Source: Xanthobacter tagetidis (GTDB lineage: Bacteria; Pseudomonadota; Alphaproteobacteria; Rhizobiales; Xanthobacteraceae). From it: 64,000 bases of DNA. The stretch is from NCBI RefSeq assembly GCF_003667445.1, contig NZ_RCTF01000023.1, positions 1 to 64,000 on the forward strand. Direction: 5' to 3'. Shown piece after piece: positions 7,708 to 16,884 of this stretch (within the stretch, counting starts at the first letter, position 1; the number at the start of each line of letters is the position of its first letter). Under the pieces are notes generated by a model, which saw nothing but the letters and a program-made list of their open reading frames with translations, had not been told where the DNA came from and did no database searches. A program made the translations under genes and the position numbers.

Positions 7708-9089
7708 CGTGCCACCGCCGCCTGGAGCGGGCCGACATCGGCCGCGCCCTTGAGCGCCGTCACTTCGCCCACGAGGCGATCGAACGCGTCCGCCTCCAGC
7801 CGCCCGCCGATGAGGCCGAGCGCCTTGGCGCGCAGCGCGTCCCCGGTCATGGGATGGACCGGCGTGCCGAGGCTGTCGAGCACCCGCTCGGTGCGGGTGG
7901 AGCCGTCGGCGAACGTCACCTCCACCTCGGTGCCGAAATGCTCGGGATAGGCTGCCTCCATCGCCGCGTCGTGGCCCACCTCGACGAGGTCGGCGAAGGC
8001 GAGGATGCGCGGGTCGGCGAGGTTGCCCGGCTCGTAGGCGTCGTAGCGCTCCGGCCCGAAGGCGAGCGCCGCGCCCACCGTGAAGGGCAGGCTGTACTGC
8101 GCCGCCATGGGCGTGTCAGGCCGGCGCACCATGTGCTGCTCGGCGAGCTTGCGCGGGCCGCGCACCAGGATGGCGCGGATGCGCGCCTCCTGCGCCTGTG
8201 CGAAGCCGTCCGTGGTGGTGCGCAGGCCGTCGATCATGGAATGCAGCAGCCGGCAGCAGGCATAGGGCTTGAAGCTCATGTCGTGGATGGCAAGGCCGCG
8301 CGCGCCCATCCGCGTCAGCGCCTCGGGAATCGCGTCGTGGCCATAGAGCGCGAGGAAGCCGTAGCGCCCGTCGAGGCCGCGCGTGGGGCCGGGAATGCCC
8401 GCCTCCACCACCTCTGCCGCCAGCACGCCGGCGCGCGCCGCATAGCCGGCATGGAGGCGCTTCACCTCGGCGCCGCTCACCTCCTGCGAGAACTGCATGG
8501 AGCCGGCGGACAAAGAGAGCGCGTGCCCCCAGGCGGCGGCGATCTGCTGCGCCGAGAAGCCCTTCAGCTTTCCGGCCGCCACGACCGCGCCGAACACGCC
8601 GAACACCGCGGTCGGATGATGGCCGGCGGCGATCACGCGCTCGGCGCGGGCAGCGATGCCGATGCGCGCCATGGCCTCGTAGCCGGCGGCGATGGCCGCG
8701 AGCACGTCGCGTCCGGACGCGCCGGTCTCGGACGCCACCGCGAGCGCGGCCGGGATCACCACCGCGCCGGGATGGCTCATGGAGGCTTCGTGCGTGTCGT
8801 CGAGCTCGAAGGAATGCCCGGCCGCGCCGTTGACGAACGCCGCCACCTCGGGCGTCACCTCCAGATCGCTGGCGATGATGCGCGCCGGCCCGGTGCCGCG
8901 ATAGCGCTCCGCCCAGCGGTGCAGCGCCACGATCCACGGACGCGCCGCGCCGCCATAGGCGACGCCGACATAGTCGAACACCAGGAGGTCCAGCTGGGCG
9001 AGGTCGCGCTCGGTCAGCGCGGCGGGGGTGATCGCTGCCAGCTCTTCCGCGAAGGCGAGGGTGAGGTTGGCGTCCGTGCGGTTGGTCAT
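7704..9089 (-). CDS. MmgE/PrpD family protein (first copy)
   Basis: A 461-aa member of the MmgE/PrpD family, known for 2-methylcitrate dehydratase and related hydro-lyases or isomerases. Typical segments are AGHSFELDDTHEASMSHPGAVVIPAA in two stretches near residues 95-120 and PYACCRLLHSMIDGL near residues 270-285. It is cytoplasmic and cofactor-free in known members. A second, divergent copy lies at 10270-11661 in the same operon, with the old-yellow-enzyme gene between them. The exact substrate is unknown; I infer that it adds or removes water, or isomerises an acid, in the pathway. Translation is coupled to the CoA-transferase downstream by an ATGA overlap. Confidence 0.87.
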   Translation of the reverse strand: MTNRTDANLTLAFAEELAAITPAALTERDLAQLDLLVFDYVGVAYGGAARPWIVALHRWAERYRGTGPARIIASDLEVTPEVAAFVNGAAGHSFELDDTHEASMSHPGAVVIPAALAVASETGASGRDVLAAIAAGYEAMARIGIAARAERVIAAGHHPTAVFGVFGAVVAAGKLKGFSAQQIAAAWGHALSLSAGSMQFSQEVSGAEVKRLHAGYAARAGVLAAEVVEAGIPGPTRGLDGRYGFLALYGHDAIPEALTRMGARGLAIHDMSFKPYACCRLLHSMIDGLRTTTDGFAQAQEARIRAILVRGPRKLAEQHMVRRPDTPMAAQYSLPFTVGAALAFGPERYDAYEPGNLADPRILAFADLVEVGHDAAMEAAYPEHFGTEVEVTFADGSTRTERVLDSLGTPVHPMTGDALRAKALGLIGGRLEADAFDRLVGEVTALKGAADVGPLQAAVAR

Positions 9090-9099
9090 GGTGCGGCCC

Positions 9100-10242
9100 T
9101 CAGCTCGCCTTGGCCTGCGCCGCGGCGGCGCTCTCGCGGAACGGCTTCAGGAAGTCGCCCGGCCGCATGGAGGGGTGCGAGCGCTCGTATTGCGGCGGGA
9201 AATACACCTCCTCGCCGAAATGCTCCGCCGCATGCCAGGCCCAGCGCGGCTCGTAGAGCATGCCGCGGCCGAGCGCGACGAAGTCCGCCTGCCCGCTCTT
9301 GAGGATGTCCTCGGCCTGCTGCGGCTTGGTGATGAGCCCCACCGCCATGGTGGGGATGTCCGCCGCGCGCCGCACCTGATCGGCGAACGGCACCTGGTAG
9401 CCGGGGCCGACCGGGATCTTCTGGTCCGGCGAGGACCCGCCGCTGGAGGCGCAGATATAGTCGCAGCCGCGCGCCTTCAGTTCGTGGGCGAAGGCGACCG
9501 TGTCATGCGGCTGCCAGCCGTCCGGCGTCCAGTCGGTGGAGGAGACGCGCACGCCCAGCGGCTTGCCCGCCGGCCAGGCGGCGCGCACCGCCTCGAACAC
9601 TTCGAGCGGGAAGCGCATGCGGTTCTCGCGGCTGCCGCCATAGGCGTCGGTGCGCGCATTGGCGTGCGGCGAGAGGAAGGAATGCAGCAGGTAGCCGTGG
9701 GCGTTGTGGATCTCGATCACGTCGAAGCCCGCCGCATCGGCGCGCCGCGCGGCGGCGGCGAACGCCTCGCGCACCTCCCTGAGGCCCGCCTCGTCGAGCG
9801 CCTCAGGCACCGGGCGGCCGGGATAGGGCACCGCCGAGGGGCTCGCCATGAGCCAGCCGCCCTCCCCGTCCTCCATGCCCTGCTGCTTCTCCCACGGCAC
9901 CGTCACCGAGCCCTTCCGGCCCGAATGGGCGAGCTGCATCCCGAGCTTGGCGCCGCCGTGCCTGCGGCAGAAGCCCACCACCTCCTTGAGGCCCGCCACA
10001 TGGTCGTCCGACCAGATGCCGAGGCAGCGCCCGCTCACCCGCCCGCGCGGCTCAACCGCCGTCGCCTCGGTGAAGACGAGGCCGGCGCCCGACACGGCGA
10101 GATGGCCGAGATGCATGGTGTGCCAGGAGGTGGCGAAGCCGTTCTCGTCGGCCGAATACTGCCCCATGGGCGAGACGACGATGCGGTTGTCGAAGGTCAC
10201 GTCGCGCAGCGAGAAGGGGGAGAACAGCGTGGTCTTGGGCAT
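9100..10242 (-). CDS. Old yellow enzyme family NADH:flavin oxidoreductase (YqjM-like)
   Basis: A 380-aa FMN-dependent TIM-barrel reductase of the YqjM/NamA branch, shown by GMQLAHSGRKGS, the EIHNAHGYLLHSFLSP substrate-binding stretch, and YGGSRENRMRFPLEV. It would use NAD(P)H to reduce an activated C=C bond, or run as a dehydrogenase on an alicyclic CoA ester. In YqjM the N-terminal SPMCMYS motif has a Cys that tunes the flavin. Here it reads SPMGQYS (Gly near residue 27), so redox behaviour may differ. It lies between two MmgE/PrpD genes with 10- and 27-base gaps. The compound reduced is not known. Confidence 0.9.
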   Translation of the reverse strand: MPKTTLFSPFSLRDVTFDNRIVVSPMGQYSADENGFATSWHTMHLGHLAVSGAGLVFTEATAVEPRGRVSGRCLGIWSDDHVAGLKEVVGFCRRHGGAKLGMQLAHSGRKGSVTVPWEKQQGMEDGEGGWLMASPSAVPYPGRPVPEALDEAGLREVREAFAAAARRADAAGFDVIEIHNAHGYLLHSFLSPHANARTDAYGGSRENRMRFPLEVFEAVRAAWPAGKPLGVRVSSTDWTPDGWQPHDTVAFAHELKARGCDYICASSGGSSPDQKIPVGPGYQVPFADQVRRAADIPTMAVGLITKPQQAEDILKSGQADFVALGRGMLYEPRWAWHAAEHFGEEVYFPPQYERSHPSMRPGDFLKPFRESAAAAQAKAS

Positions 10243-10269
10243 TTCCTCGTCCTTCCGAATTCTTGTTCT

Positions 10270-11661
10270 TCAGCTTGCCGTGCGCTCCAGCCCCGCGACG
10301 GGGGCAAGAAGCGCATCGATATCGTCGAGGGCCGCAAGGTCGCCGACGCGCGCGCGCAGCTGCGCGGTTTCCCGTGCGCCGAGAACCGGCGTCGCGAGTT
10401 CCTCGAACTTGGCGATGAGCGCGGCGTCGGAGAGCGGATGGCGCGCCGAGCCGAGCGGCTCGTCCACATAGCTTTCGAAGGCGGCGCCCGACTTGGTGCG
10501 CAGCGTGACGCGCGCGGACCTGAGGCGCGGATATTCCGCCTCGCGCTCGCCCTCGACCGCCACATGGACGCGGCCGGCGAGGTCGCTCAGCACGGGGTCG
10601 GAAAGATGGGCGGTGTCGAAGGCGGCGATGCCCACCTGCGCCTCGCGCGCGGCGAGCGCCACGCAGAAGCGGTAGTTCATCTGCGCCGAAGGCATGTCCT
10701 CCCAGCCGCCATGGGCATGGCCAGCGGCGATGGCGTAGGTGCCGATCTCCACCGCATCGATATCGTCCGCGCCGATGCCGGCGTCCGCCATGGCGGCGCG
10801 CACGCCGTCCATGCCGGGATGCAGGTGCCGGCAGCAGGCATAGGGCTTGATGTAGCAGCGCGTGACGTTGAGGCTCTCGCCGAGGCCGGCCACCAGCCTT
10901 GAAGGGTCCGCCTTGTCGCCGAACGCCTGGAGGAAGCCGTCCTCGCCCTCCAGGACGCCGGCCGGGCCGGTCATGCCGTTGCGGGCGAGCAGCGCCGCAT
11001 AGAGGCCTTCGCGCGCGGCGAGGCCCGGATGCAGGCGCTTGATCTCGCCGCCGCCGTGCAGGAAGGCGAACAGGCCCGCCGCCGAGCTTGAGGCGATGCC
11101 GAGCGCGTGCGCCGTGCGCCCGGCATCGAGCCCCAGCACCGAGGCGGCGGCGGCCGCCGCCCCCAGTACGCCGGTGATCGAGGTGTTGTGGAAGCCGCGC
11201 CGGCGCGAGGCGGGATGCACCGTCTCGGCGACCCGCGTCACCACCTCGTAGCCGACCGCGATGGCCGCGGCGGCGCGCGCGCCGCTCACCTTGCCGCCCC
11301 AGGCGGCGGCGAGCACGGCGGGAATGACGGGAGCGCCGGGATGAACCGATCCGGCACGGTAGCCGTCGTCCACCTCCAGGCCGTGGGCGCTGGCGCCCAT
11401 GAGATAGGCGGCGGCGAGGCGGTTCCAGCCGCCCGCCATGCCGGGCACCGGCATGGGACCGTCCGAGCCGACTTCCGCGAGCGTGCGCGCGGCGATGCGG
11501 GCCGGAAGCCCCTGCGAGCCGGCGACGGCGGCGCCGAGCGTGTCGAGCAGATGGCGGCCCACCGCGCGGCGCGCCGCCGCGTCGAGGTCGGCGAAGGAGA
11601 GGCCGGCGCAGAATGCGGCGAGCCGGCGCGTGACGTCGCCCGACGGGGCTTCAGAGCGCAT
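10270..11661 (-). CDS. MmgE/PrpD family protein (second copy)
   Basis: A 463-aa paralogue of the protein encoded at 7704-9089, with the same landmarks: GLEVDDGYRAGSVHPGAPVIPAVL near residues 95-120 and KPYACCRHLHPGMDGV near 270-285. The two copies differ widely, so they are old paralogues with probably different substrates, or they may form a heteromeric enzyme. The start at 11661 overlaps the end of the upstream acyl-CoA synthetase gene by 11 bases, so the two are translationally coupled. Function within the pathway is inferred only from the family (dehydration or isomerisation of a hydroxy acid). Confidence 0.86.
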   Translation of the reverse strand: MRSEAPSGDVTRRLAAFCAGLSFADLDAAARRAVGRHLLDTLGAAVAGSQGLPARIAARTLAEVGSDGPMPVPGMAGGWNRLAAAYLMGASAHGLEVDDGYRAGSVHPGAPVIPAVLAAAWGGKVSGARAAAAIAVGYEVVTRVAETVHPASRRRGFHNTSITGVLGAAAAAASVLGLDAGRTAHALGIASSSAAGLFAFLHGGGEIKRLHPGLAAREGLYAALLARNGMTGPAGVLEGEDGFLQAFGDKADPSRLVAGLGESLNVTRCYIKPYACCRHLHPGMDGVRAAMADAGIGADDIDAVEIGTYAIAAGHAHGGWEDMPSAQMNYRFCVALAAREAQVGIAAFDTAHLSDPVLSDLAGRVHVAVEGEREAEYPRLRSARVTLRTKSGAAFESYVDEPLGSARHPLSDAALIAKFEELATPVLGARETAQLRARVGDLAALDDIDALLAPVAGLERTAS

Positions 11662-13759
11662 GTTCGCCTCCCTTCACGATCAGGGCGTCGAGGGCGATGA
11701 CGCCCTCGCCTTCGGCGCGCACCAGCACCGGGTTGGCCTCCGCCTCCGCGACGTCGAGCGCGGCGAGGCGCGAGAAGGCCGCGACCGCCTGCGCCAGCGC
11801 GTCGAGGTCGCCGCGCGGCAGGCCGCGATAGCCCCGGAGCGGCGCGAAGGCCTTCACTTCGCCGATCATGGCGCGCGCGGTCTCGGCGTCCACCGGCGCC
11901 GTGCGCACGCTGACATCGCGGTAGATTTCCGCGAGCACGCCGCCGGCCCCCAGCGTCACCACCGGGCCCACCGCCGGATCGCGGCGGAAGCCGACCAGCG
12001 CCTCGCCCAGCCCGCGCAGCATGGGCTGCACCTGGATGCCGAGGAGGCGGGCGTCCGGGGCATGCCGGGCGGCGCCGGCGAGGATGCGGCGGCAGGCGTC
12101 CTTCAGCGCCTGCGGCGAGGCGATGGCGAGCGCCACGCCCTCCGCCTCGGTCTTGTGGGCAATGTCGGGGGAGAGGATCTTCGCGGCCACCGGATAGGGC
12201 AGGTCGTCGAGCGCCAGGCGCTCGATGGCGGCGGCATCCGCCGGCAGCACCCGTTCCGGCGCCACCGGCACGCCGAGCGCCGCAAACACCCGCGCCGCGG
12301 CTTCCGCATCGAGCGCGGGGCCTTCGGCGGCTTTGAGCGCGGCCTGCGCCTCGGGCGGTGCGACGGACGCCGCCGCCGCGCGCGGGGCGCGCCAGTCGAA
12401 GAAGGCGCGCACCGCGTCGGCGCAGGATTCCGGCGTACGGAACGCGGCGACGCCCGCCTCCGCCAGGAGGCTCAGCGAGGTGGCCGCGTGCGGCGTCAGG
12501 AACGCCGCCACCGGCGTGTCGGGATTGTCGCGCGTCGCCGAGACGATGGGCAGCACCGCCCGGTCGGGACGGAACTGGGAGGACGAGCCCACCACCGACA
12601 CCACGAGGTCGCAGTCTTCCGACGCCATCAGCGCGCTCAGCACCGGGCCGTAGGTCTTCGCGTTGGTGCCGGCGAGCGTCAGGTCGATCAGCGGCGCGCG
12701 GGCGATGGCGATGCCCTGGGCGGCGAGGCGGTCGACGCAGGCCTGCGAGGGCGGGGCGATGGTGATGTCGTGGCGCGAGAGCGCGTCCACCACCAGCGTG
12801 CCGCCGCCGCCCGTGGTGGTGACGACGGAGACGCGCCGCCCCGGCGCGGGCCGGTGGCCCTTCACCAGCGGCGCCACCTCCAGGAAGGCGTCCATGGTCT
12901 CCACCCGCACCACGCCGATGTCGGCGAGGAAGGCGTCGACCGCGGCGCCGCTGCCCACCAGCGCGCCGGTATGCGAGGCGGCGAGCGTCTCGCCCACCTC
13001 CGAGCGGCCGACGCGGAAGGCGATCACCGGCTTGCCGGCGGCGAACGCGCGGCGCGCCATGGCGGCCAGCGCATCGGGCTTGCGCACGGTTTCCAGGAAC
13101 AGGAGGATGGCGTCGGTGCCGGGATCGTCCACCAGCAGGTCGCCGGTCTCGGCGACCCCGAGGTCCGCCTCGTTGCCCACCGAGATCATCTTGGAAAAGC
13201 CGATGCCGCGCTCGATGCCGCGCGAGAGCACGGCGCCGATCAGGCTGCCGCTCTGCGAGACGAGGCTGTAGCGGCCGGGCCGCAGCTCCGGCAAGGAGAG
13301 TATTTCGTTGGCCGAGAGCGCCACGTGCTCCGGCAGGTTGATGATGCCGAGGCTGTTGGGGCCGAGCAGCCGGAGCCCGGCGTCGCGTGCCATCTCCACC
13401 AGTTCGTCCTGGCGGAGGCGGCCGCTGTCGCCGCTCTCGGCGAAACCGTTGCTGAGGATGGTGGCGCAGCGCACCCCCGCCCGGCAGCAGTCGGACACCG
13501 CATCCTTCACCGCGTCGGTCGGCAGCATGATGAAGGCGTGGTCCACCGGGCGGCCGATGTCGTCGATGCGGGCGAAGGCGCGCTCGCCGAACACGCTGTC
13601 GCGATAGGCATTGATCGGAAAGATCTCGCCGCCATAGCCGTGGCGCCGCAGATACTGGTGCGGCAGCGAGGCGTGCTTGTTCTGGTCGCCCGAGGCGCCC
13701 ACCAGCGCGATGCTGCGCGGGCGGAACAGGGCATCGGCGATGGAGGGCGCGGCGCTCAT
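11651..13759 (-). CDS. ADP-forming acyl-CoA synthetase (acetate--CoA ligase family)
   Basis: A 702-aa protein with the domain order of bacterial ADP-forming acyl-CoA synthetases: a CoA-binding Rossmann domain (about 8-130, with ALVGASGDQNK), a succinyl-CoA-ligase-like region (about 150-450) and a C-terminal ATP-grasp domain (about 470-695). The expected phospho-histidine lies in the ASHTGALVGSG segment. It makes or breaks an acyl-CoA with ATP/ADP, so it can activate the imported acid or recover energy from a product. I chose the ATG at 13759: it overlaps the upstream dehydrogenase stop by 4 bases (ATGA), and the frame upstream of it does not resemble the family. Confidence 0.88.
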   Translation of the reverse strand: MSAAPSIADALFRPRSIALVGASGDQNKHASLPHQYLRRHGYGGEIFPINAYRDSVFGERAFARIDDIGRPVDHAFIMLPTDAVKDAVSDCCRAGVRCATILSNGFAESGDSGRLRQDELVEMARDAGLRLLGPNSLGIINLPEHVALSANEILSLPELRPGRYSLVSQSGSLIGAVLSRGIERGIGFSKMISVGNEADLGVAETGDLLVDDPGTDAILLFLETVRKPDALAAMARRAFAAGKPVIAFRVGRSEVGETLAASHTGALVGSGAAVDAFLADIGVVRVETMDAFLEVAPLVKGHRPAPGRRVSVVTTTGGGGTLVVDALSRHDITIAPPSQACVDRLAAQGIAIARAPLIDLTLAGTNAKTYGPVLSALMASEDCDLVVSVVGSSSQFRPDRAVLPIVSATRDNPDTPVAAFLTPHAATSLSLLAEAGVAAFRTPESCADAVRAFFDWRAPRAAAASVAPPEAQAALKAAEGPALDAEAAARVFAALGVPVAPERVLPADAAAIERLALDDLPYPVAAKILSPDIAHKTEAEGVALAIASPQALKDACRRILAGAARHAPDARLLGIQVQPMLRGLGEALVGFRRDPAVGPVVTLGAGGVLAEIYRDVSVRTAPVDAETARAMIGEVKAFAPLRGYRGLPRGDLDALAQAVAAFSRLAALDVAEAEANPVLVRAEGEGVIALDALIVKGGEHAL

Positions 13760-14925
13760 GCGGTTTCCTTCGCCCGGCTCTCGGCCCGCTGCGGGAAGCT
13801 GCGGTCGAATACGTGCTCGGCGATGCGGTTGAGAAGAATCTCGATGGCGCCGCCGGCGATCATCCAGCCGCGGGTGCGGCGGAAGCAGTATTCGACCAGC
13901 GAATCCTGGCTGTAGCCGGCGCCGCCCATCACCTGCATGGCCTCGTTCGCCACGTTGAAGCCGGCGCGGTTGCAAGCCACCTTGGCGATCGCCGTCTCCT
14001 CGGCCGAGGGGAAGCCCCGGTCGGCGCTGGCGGCGGCGCGGTAGAGCAGGAGCTGCGCCGCGTCGAGCTGGATCTTCATCTCCGCGAACTTCCACTGCAG
14101 GCCCTGGAACTCGGCCAGCGCGCGGCCGAACTGGTGGCGGGTGAGCGCATGCTCGCGCGCCGTCTCATAGGCGTAGCGGCCGAGCGCCAGCGCGCGCGAG
14201 GAATTGCCGATGCGCTCCACGTTGAAGCCGGAAATCTGCTTCTTGAAGCCGCCCGGACCGAGCAGCACGTTCTCCGGCGGGATGTAGACATTGTCGAAGA
14301 ACAGCGGGTTCCACTCCTCGCCGGAGAGGAACGGCACCTGGCCGCCGAAGGTGAAGCCCTCCATGCCGCGCTCCACCAGCACGGAGCCGATGTTCCCGGT
14401 GCCCGGCCCGAATCGGACATAGACCAGGAACACGGTGGCGTGGGTGCCGTGGGTGGTGAAGATCTTCGAGCCGTTGAGGCGGAAACCCTTGCCGTCCGGC
14501 TTCACCGACGCCTGAAGCTCGGTGACGGCGGAGCCCGCGCCGGGCTCGGTCATGGCCACCGAGATCAGGCCCTTGCCGGCGAACAGCGGCTTCAGGTAGC
14601 GCTCGCGCTGCTCGGGGGTCGCATACTGGGCGAGCACCCGGATGGCGCCGAAATTGCCGGCCTGCACCACGTCCGCCGAGCGCGGGCACGAGCGCGCCAC
14701 CTCCTGTATGGCGATGACCGCGTCCATCAGCGTGCCGCCGATGCCGCCATTCTCCTCGCTGGCGGTGATGCCGATGAGGCCCTGCTCGGCCATCATCTCC
14801 GCCACGTCCCAGGGATAGGCGTTGGCGTGAGCACGCGCCAGCGCGCCGGCCGCAAGATGCCGCTCGGAGAAGGCGCGCACCGCGTCGCGGAAGAGGGTCT
14901 GTTCCTCGGTGAGGCTGAAATCCAT
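13756..14925 (-). CDS. Acyl-CoA dehydrogenase with displaced catalytic glutamate
   Basis: A 389-aa FAD-dependent acyl-CoA dehydrogenase: SVAMTEPGAGSAV (flavin/substrate loop near 122-134), RHQFGRALAEFQ (near 263-274) and MQVMGGAGYSQD (near 330-341). The usual catalytic motif YEGT is changed to IAGGA (near 356-360), so the normal base is missing. However, helix G reads FNVERIG, placing a Glu (E237) where isovaleryl-CoA and long-chain dehydrogenases carry theirs. I infer that E237 is the base. It would add an alpha-beta double bond to a branched or cyclic acyl-CoA, passing electrons to ETF. Translation is coupled to the synthetase gene downstream. Confidence 0.9.
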   Translation of the reverse strand: MDFSLTEEQTLFRDAVRAFSERHLAAGALARAHANAYPWDVAEMMAEQGLIGITASEENGGIGGTLMDAVIAIQEVARSCPRSADVVQAGNFGAIRVLAQYATPEQRERYLKPLFAGKGLISVAMTEPGAGSAVTELQASVKPDGKGFRLNGSKIFTTHGTHATVFLVYVRFGPGTGNIGSVLVERGMEGFTFGGQVPFLSGEEWNPLFFDNVYIPPENVLLGPGGFKKQISGFNVERIGNSSRALALGRYAYETAREHALTRHQFGRALAEFQGLQWKFAEMKIQLDAAQLLLYRAAASADRGFPSAEETAIAKVACNRAGFNVANEAMQVMGGAGYSQDSLVEYCFRRTRGWMIAGGAIEILLNRIAEHVFDRSFPQRAESRAKETA

Positions 14926-14934
14926 GGCCGTGTC

Positions 14935-16095
14935 CTAGACCGCGCGGCTGGCGCGGATGCGTGTGTCGGGCGGCGCGCGCTCGGCGTCGCCGATGGTCGG
15001 GGCGGGGCGGCGGGTCTCGCGCACGAGGCCGGCGCCCTTGAGGCCGCTGCGCAGCGTGTAGGTGGTGCCCTCGGTGGGGTGCTCCACCTGTTCCACCACG
15101 CCGCGGCTCGCCGCGTGCTCGCTCGCCACCGCCTCGTCGGGGGTGAGCACCGGCATCACCGGCAGCGCGTGCGCCACCATGAGGGCGCCGATCTCGTCGC
15201 GGTCGTGGGCGAGGCAGAACTCGGTGATCGCGGCGCGGAACAGCTCGGCGCGCGGTCCGTGGCTGGAGAGCCGGTCCACCGGCGTCTCGTCGGCGAAGGC
15301 GAGGTCGTGCCGGCCGATCACCGCGCAGAAGCGCCGCCAGATCTTCGCCTCCAGCAGGCAGACCGCGACGCGCTTGCCGTCGCGGGTCGGATAGGTGGTG
15401 TAGCGCGGGCTGCCGCCGAACACCTCCATGGCCGGGGTTCCGGTGCCGCCGGCGCGCCGGCCGAGGGCACTGGCGAGCGCGATGTTCCCCATGCCCATCA
15501 GCGCGTCGTACATGGCGACGTCGAGGAAGGCGCCCTGCCCGTCCCGGTCGCGGTTGCGCAGGGCGGCGAGGATGCCGATCACCGCCATCGCCCCGGCGGA
15601 ATAGTCTCCCGCCTGGAAATAGGGCGCGGTGTCGGCGGTGTTGGCGAGCAGGCCCGTGCTCGCCTGGATCGCGAGGTCGTGCCCGGCAATGCCGGAGAGC
15701 GCGCCGTCATGGCCGAAGCCGGTGATGCTGCAATAGATCAGGCGCGGGTTGAGCGCGCGGGCGCGCTCGTAATGCACCTCGAGCTTCTCCGCGCCGCCGC
15801 GGCCGAAGCTCTCCACCAGCACGTCGGCTTCCGCGATCAGGAGGTGCGCGGCCGCGCGGCCCTCGGCGGTCGAAAGGTCCACCGCCAGCGAGGTCTTGCC
15901 GCCATTGACGGAGCAGAAATAGACGCTCTCGTTTTCGTAGAGAGGGGCGTTGTGGCGGCTCGGGTCGCCGTCCGGCCGCTCGACCTTCACCACCTCGGCG
16001 CCGAGGTCGGCGAGCATCTGCGCGCACCAGGGGCCGGGCAGGAGGCGACTGAAGTCCGCCACCTTGATGCCGGAAAGGGGAAGCACCTCGGCCAT
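14935..16095 (-). CDS. CaiB/BaiF family III CoA-transferase
   Basis: A 386-aa single-domain family III CoA-transferase. The catalytic Asp is in QAGDYSAGAMAVIGILAAL (about D164), and the N-terminal DFSRLLPGPWCAQMLADLGAEV is the classical start of the family. It would activate the pathway acid by moving CoA from a donor such as succinyl-CoA or an end product. It lies only 3 bases from the upstream crotonase stop and 9 bases from the dehydrogenase start. Unlike the tandem transferase in the same operon, all expected residues are present. Confidence 0.92.
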   Translation of the reverse strand: MAEVLPLSGIKVADFSRLLPGPWCAQMLADLGAEVVKVERPDGDPSRHNAPLYENESVYFCSVNGGKTSLAVDLSTAEGRAAAHLLIAEADVLVESFGRGGAEKLEVHYERARALNPRLIYCSITGFGHDGALSGIAGHDLAIQASTGLLANTADTAPYFQAGDYSAGAMAVIGILAALRNRDRDGQGAFLDVAMYDALMGMGNIALASALGRRAGGTGTPAMEVFGGSPRYTTYPTRDGKRVAVCLLEAKIWRRFCAVIGRHDLAFADETPVDRLSSHGPRAELFRAAITEFCLAHDRDEIGALMVAHALPVMPVLTPDEAVASEHAASRGVVEQVEHPTEGTTYTLRSGLKGAGLVRETRRPAPTIGDAERAPPDTRIRASRAV

Positions 16096-16098
16096 GGC

Positions 16099-16884
16099 TC
16101 AGGCTCCGGTGAAGGTGGCGGGCCGCTTCTCCAGGAAGGCGGTGATGCCCTCCTGCTTGTCGCGGGTGCCGTAGACGGTGGTGACGAGGAAGGTCTCGAA
16201 CTCGATGGCGGAGGCGAGGTCCATCTGCAGGCCGCGATGCACCGCGCGCTTGACGAAGGCGAGGCTCAGCGGCGCGCGGGTGGCGTACAGCGTCGCCATC
16301 TCGAGCGCCTTGTCGAGCGCGTCGCCGCGCGGCGTGACGCGGTTGACGAGGCCGATGCGCAGCGCCTCGGCGGCATCGATCGGCTCGGCTGCGAACAGCA
16401 TGTCGAGCGCGTTGGACGGCCCCACCACGCGGGGCAGACGCTGGGTGCCGCCGGCCCCCGCAACGGTGCCGATGCGCGCGCTGGTGATGGCGAAGCTCGA
16501 TCCCTCCCCGGCCACGCGCAGGTCGGCGGCGAGCGCCAGCTCCAGCCCGCCGGTCATGCAGAAGCCCTCGATGGCGGCGATCACCGGCTTTGCGGAATTC
16601 TCCAGCGCCGCGTTCAGCGCGTGCCACTGCTTGAAATAGCGCGTGCCGTCGGTGGCGGTCTTGATCTTCACCGCCTCGGTGAGGTCGGCGCCGGCGGAGA
16701 AATACTCCTGCCCGCCATAGAGGATGATGGCGCGGCCCTCGGCATCGTCCTCCGCCGCCTCGGTGGCGGCGACGATCTCGGCCATCATCTTGAGGCTGAC
16801 GGCGTTGCGCCGCTCGGGGCGGGCGAGATGGAAGATCAGCGCCGGCCCCCGGCGCTCCACGCGAATGGTCTCGTAGCTGCTCAT
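16099..16884 (-). CDS. Enoyl-CoA hydratase/isomerase (crotonase) family protein
   Basis: A 261-aa crotonase. The oxyanion-hole segments are GGQEYFSAGADL (near 58-69) and MTGGLELALAADLRVAG (near 110-126), followed by GTVAGAGGTQRLPRVVG. One of the two catalytic Glu of enoyl-CoA hydratase (in LELA) is kept. The second, normally in a QPE motif, is replaced (ITSARIG), so simple hydratase chemistry is uncertain; isomerase or other activity is possible. It is cytoplasmic, and its start overlaps the upstream alpha/beta hydrolase stop by 4 bases. Confidence 0.88.
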   Translation of the reverse strand: MSSYETIRVERRGPALIFHLARPERRNAVSLKMMAEIVAATEAAEDDAEGRAIILYGGQEYFSAGADLTEAVKIKTATDGTRYFKQWHALNAALENSAKPVIAAIEGFCMTGGLELALAADLRVAGEGSSFAITSARIGTVAGAGGTQRLPRVVGPSNALDMLFAAEPIDAAEALRIGLVNRVTPRGDALDKALEMATLYATRAPLSLAFVKRAVHRGLQMDLASAIEFETFLVTTVYGTRDKQEGITAFLEKRPATFTGA

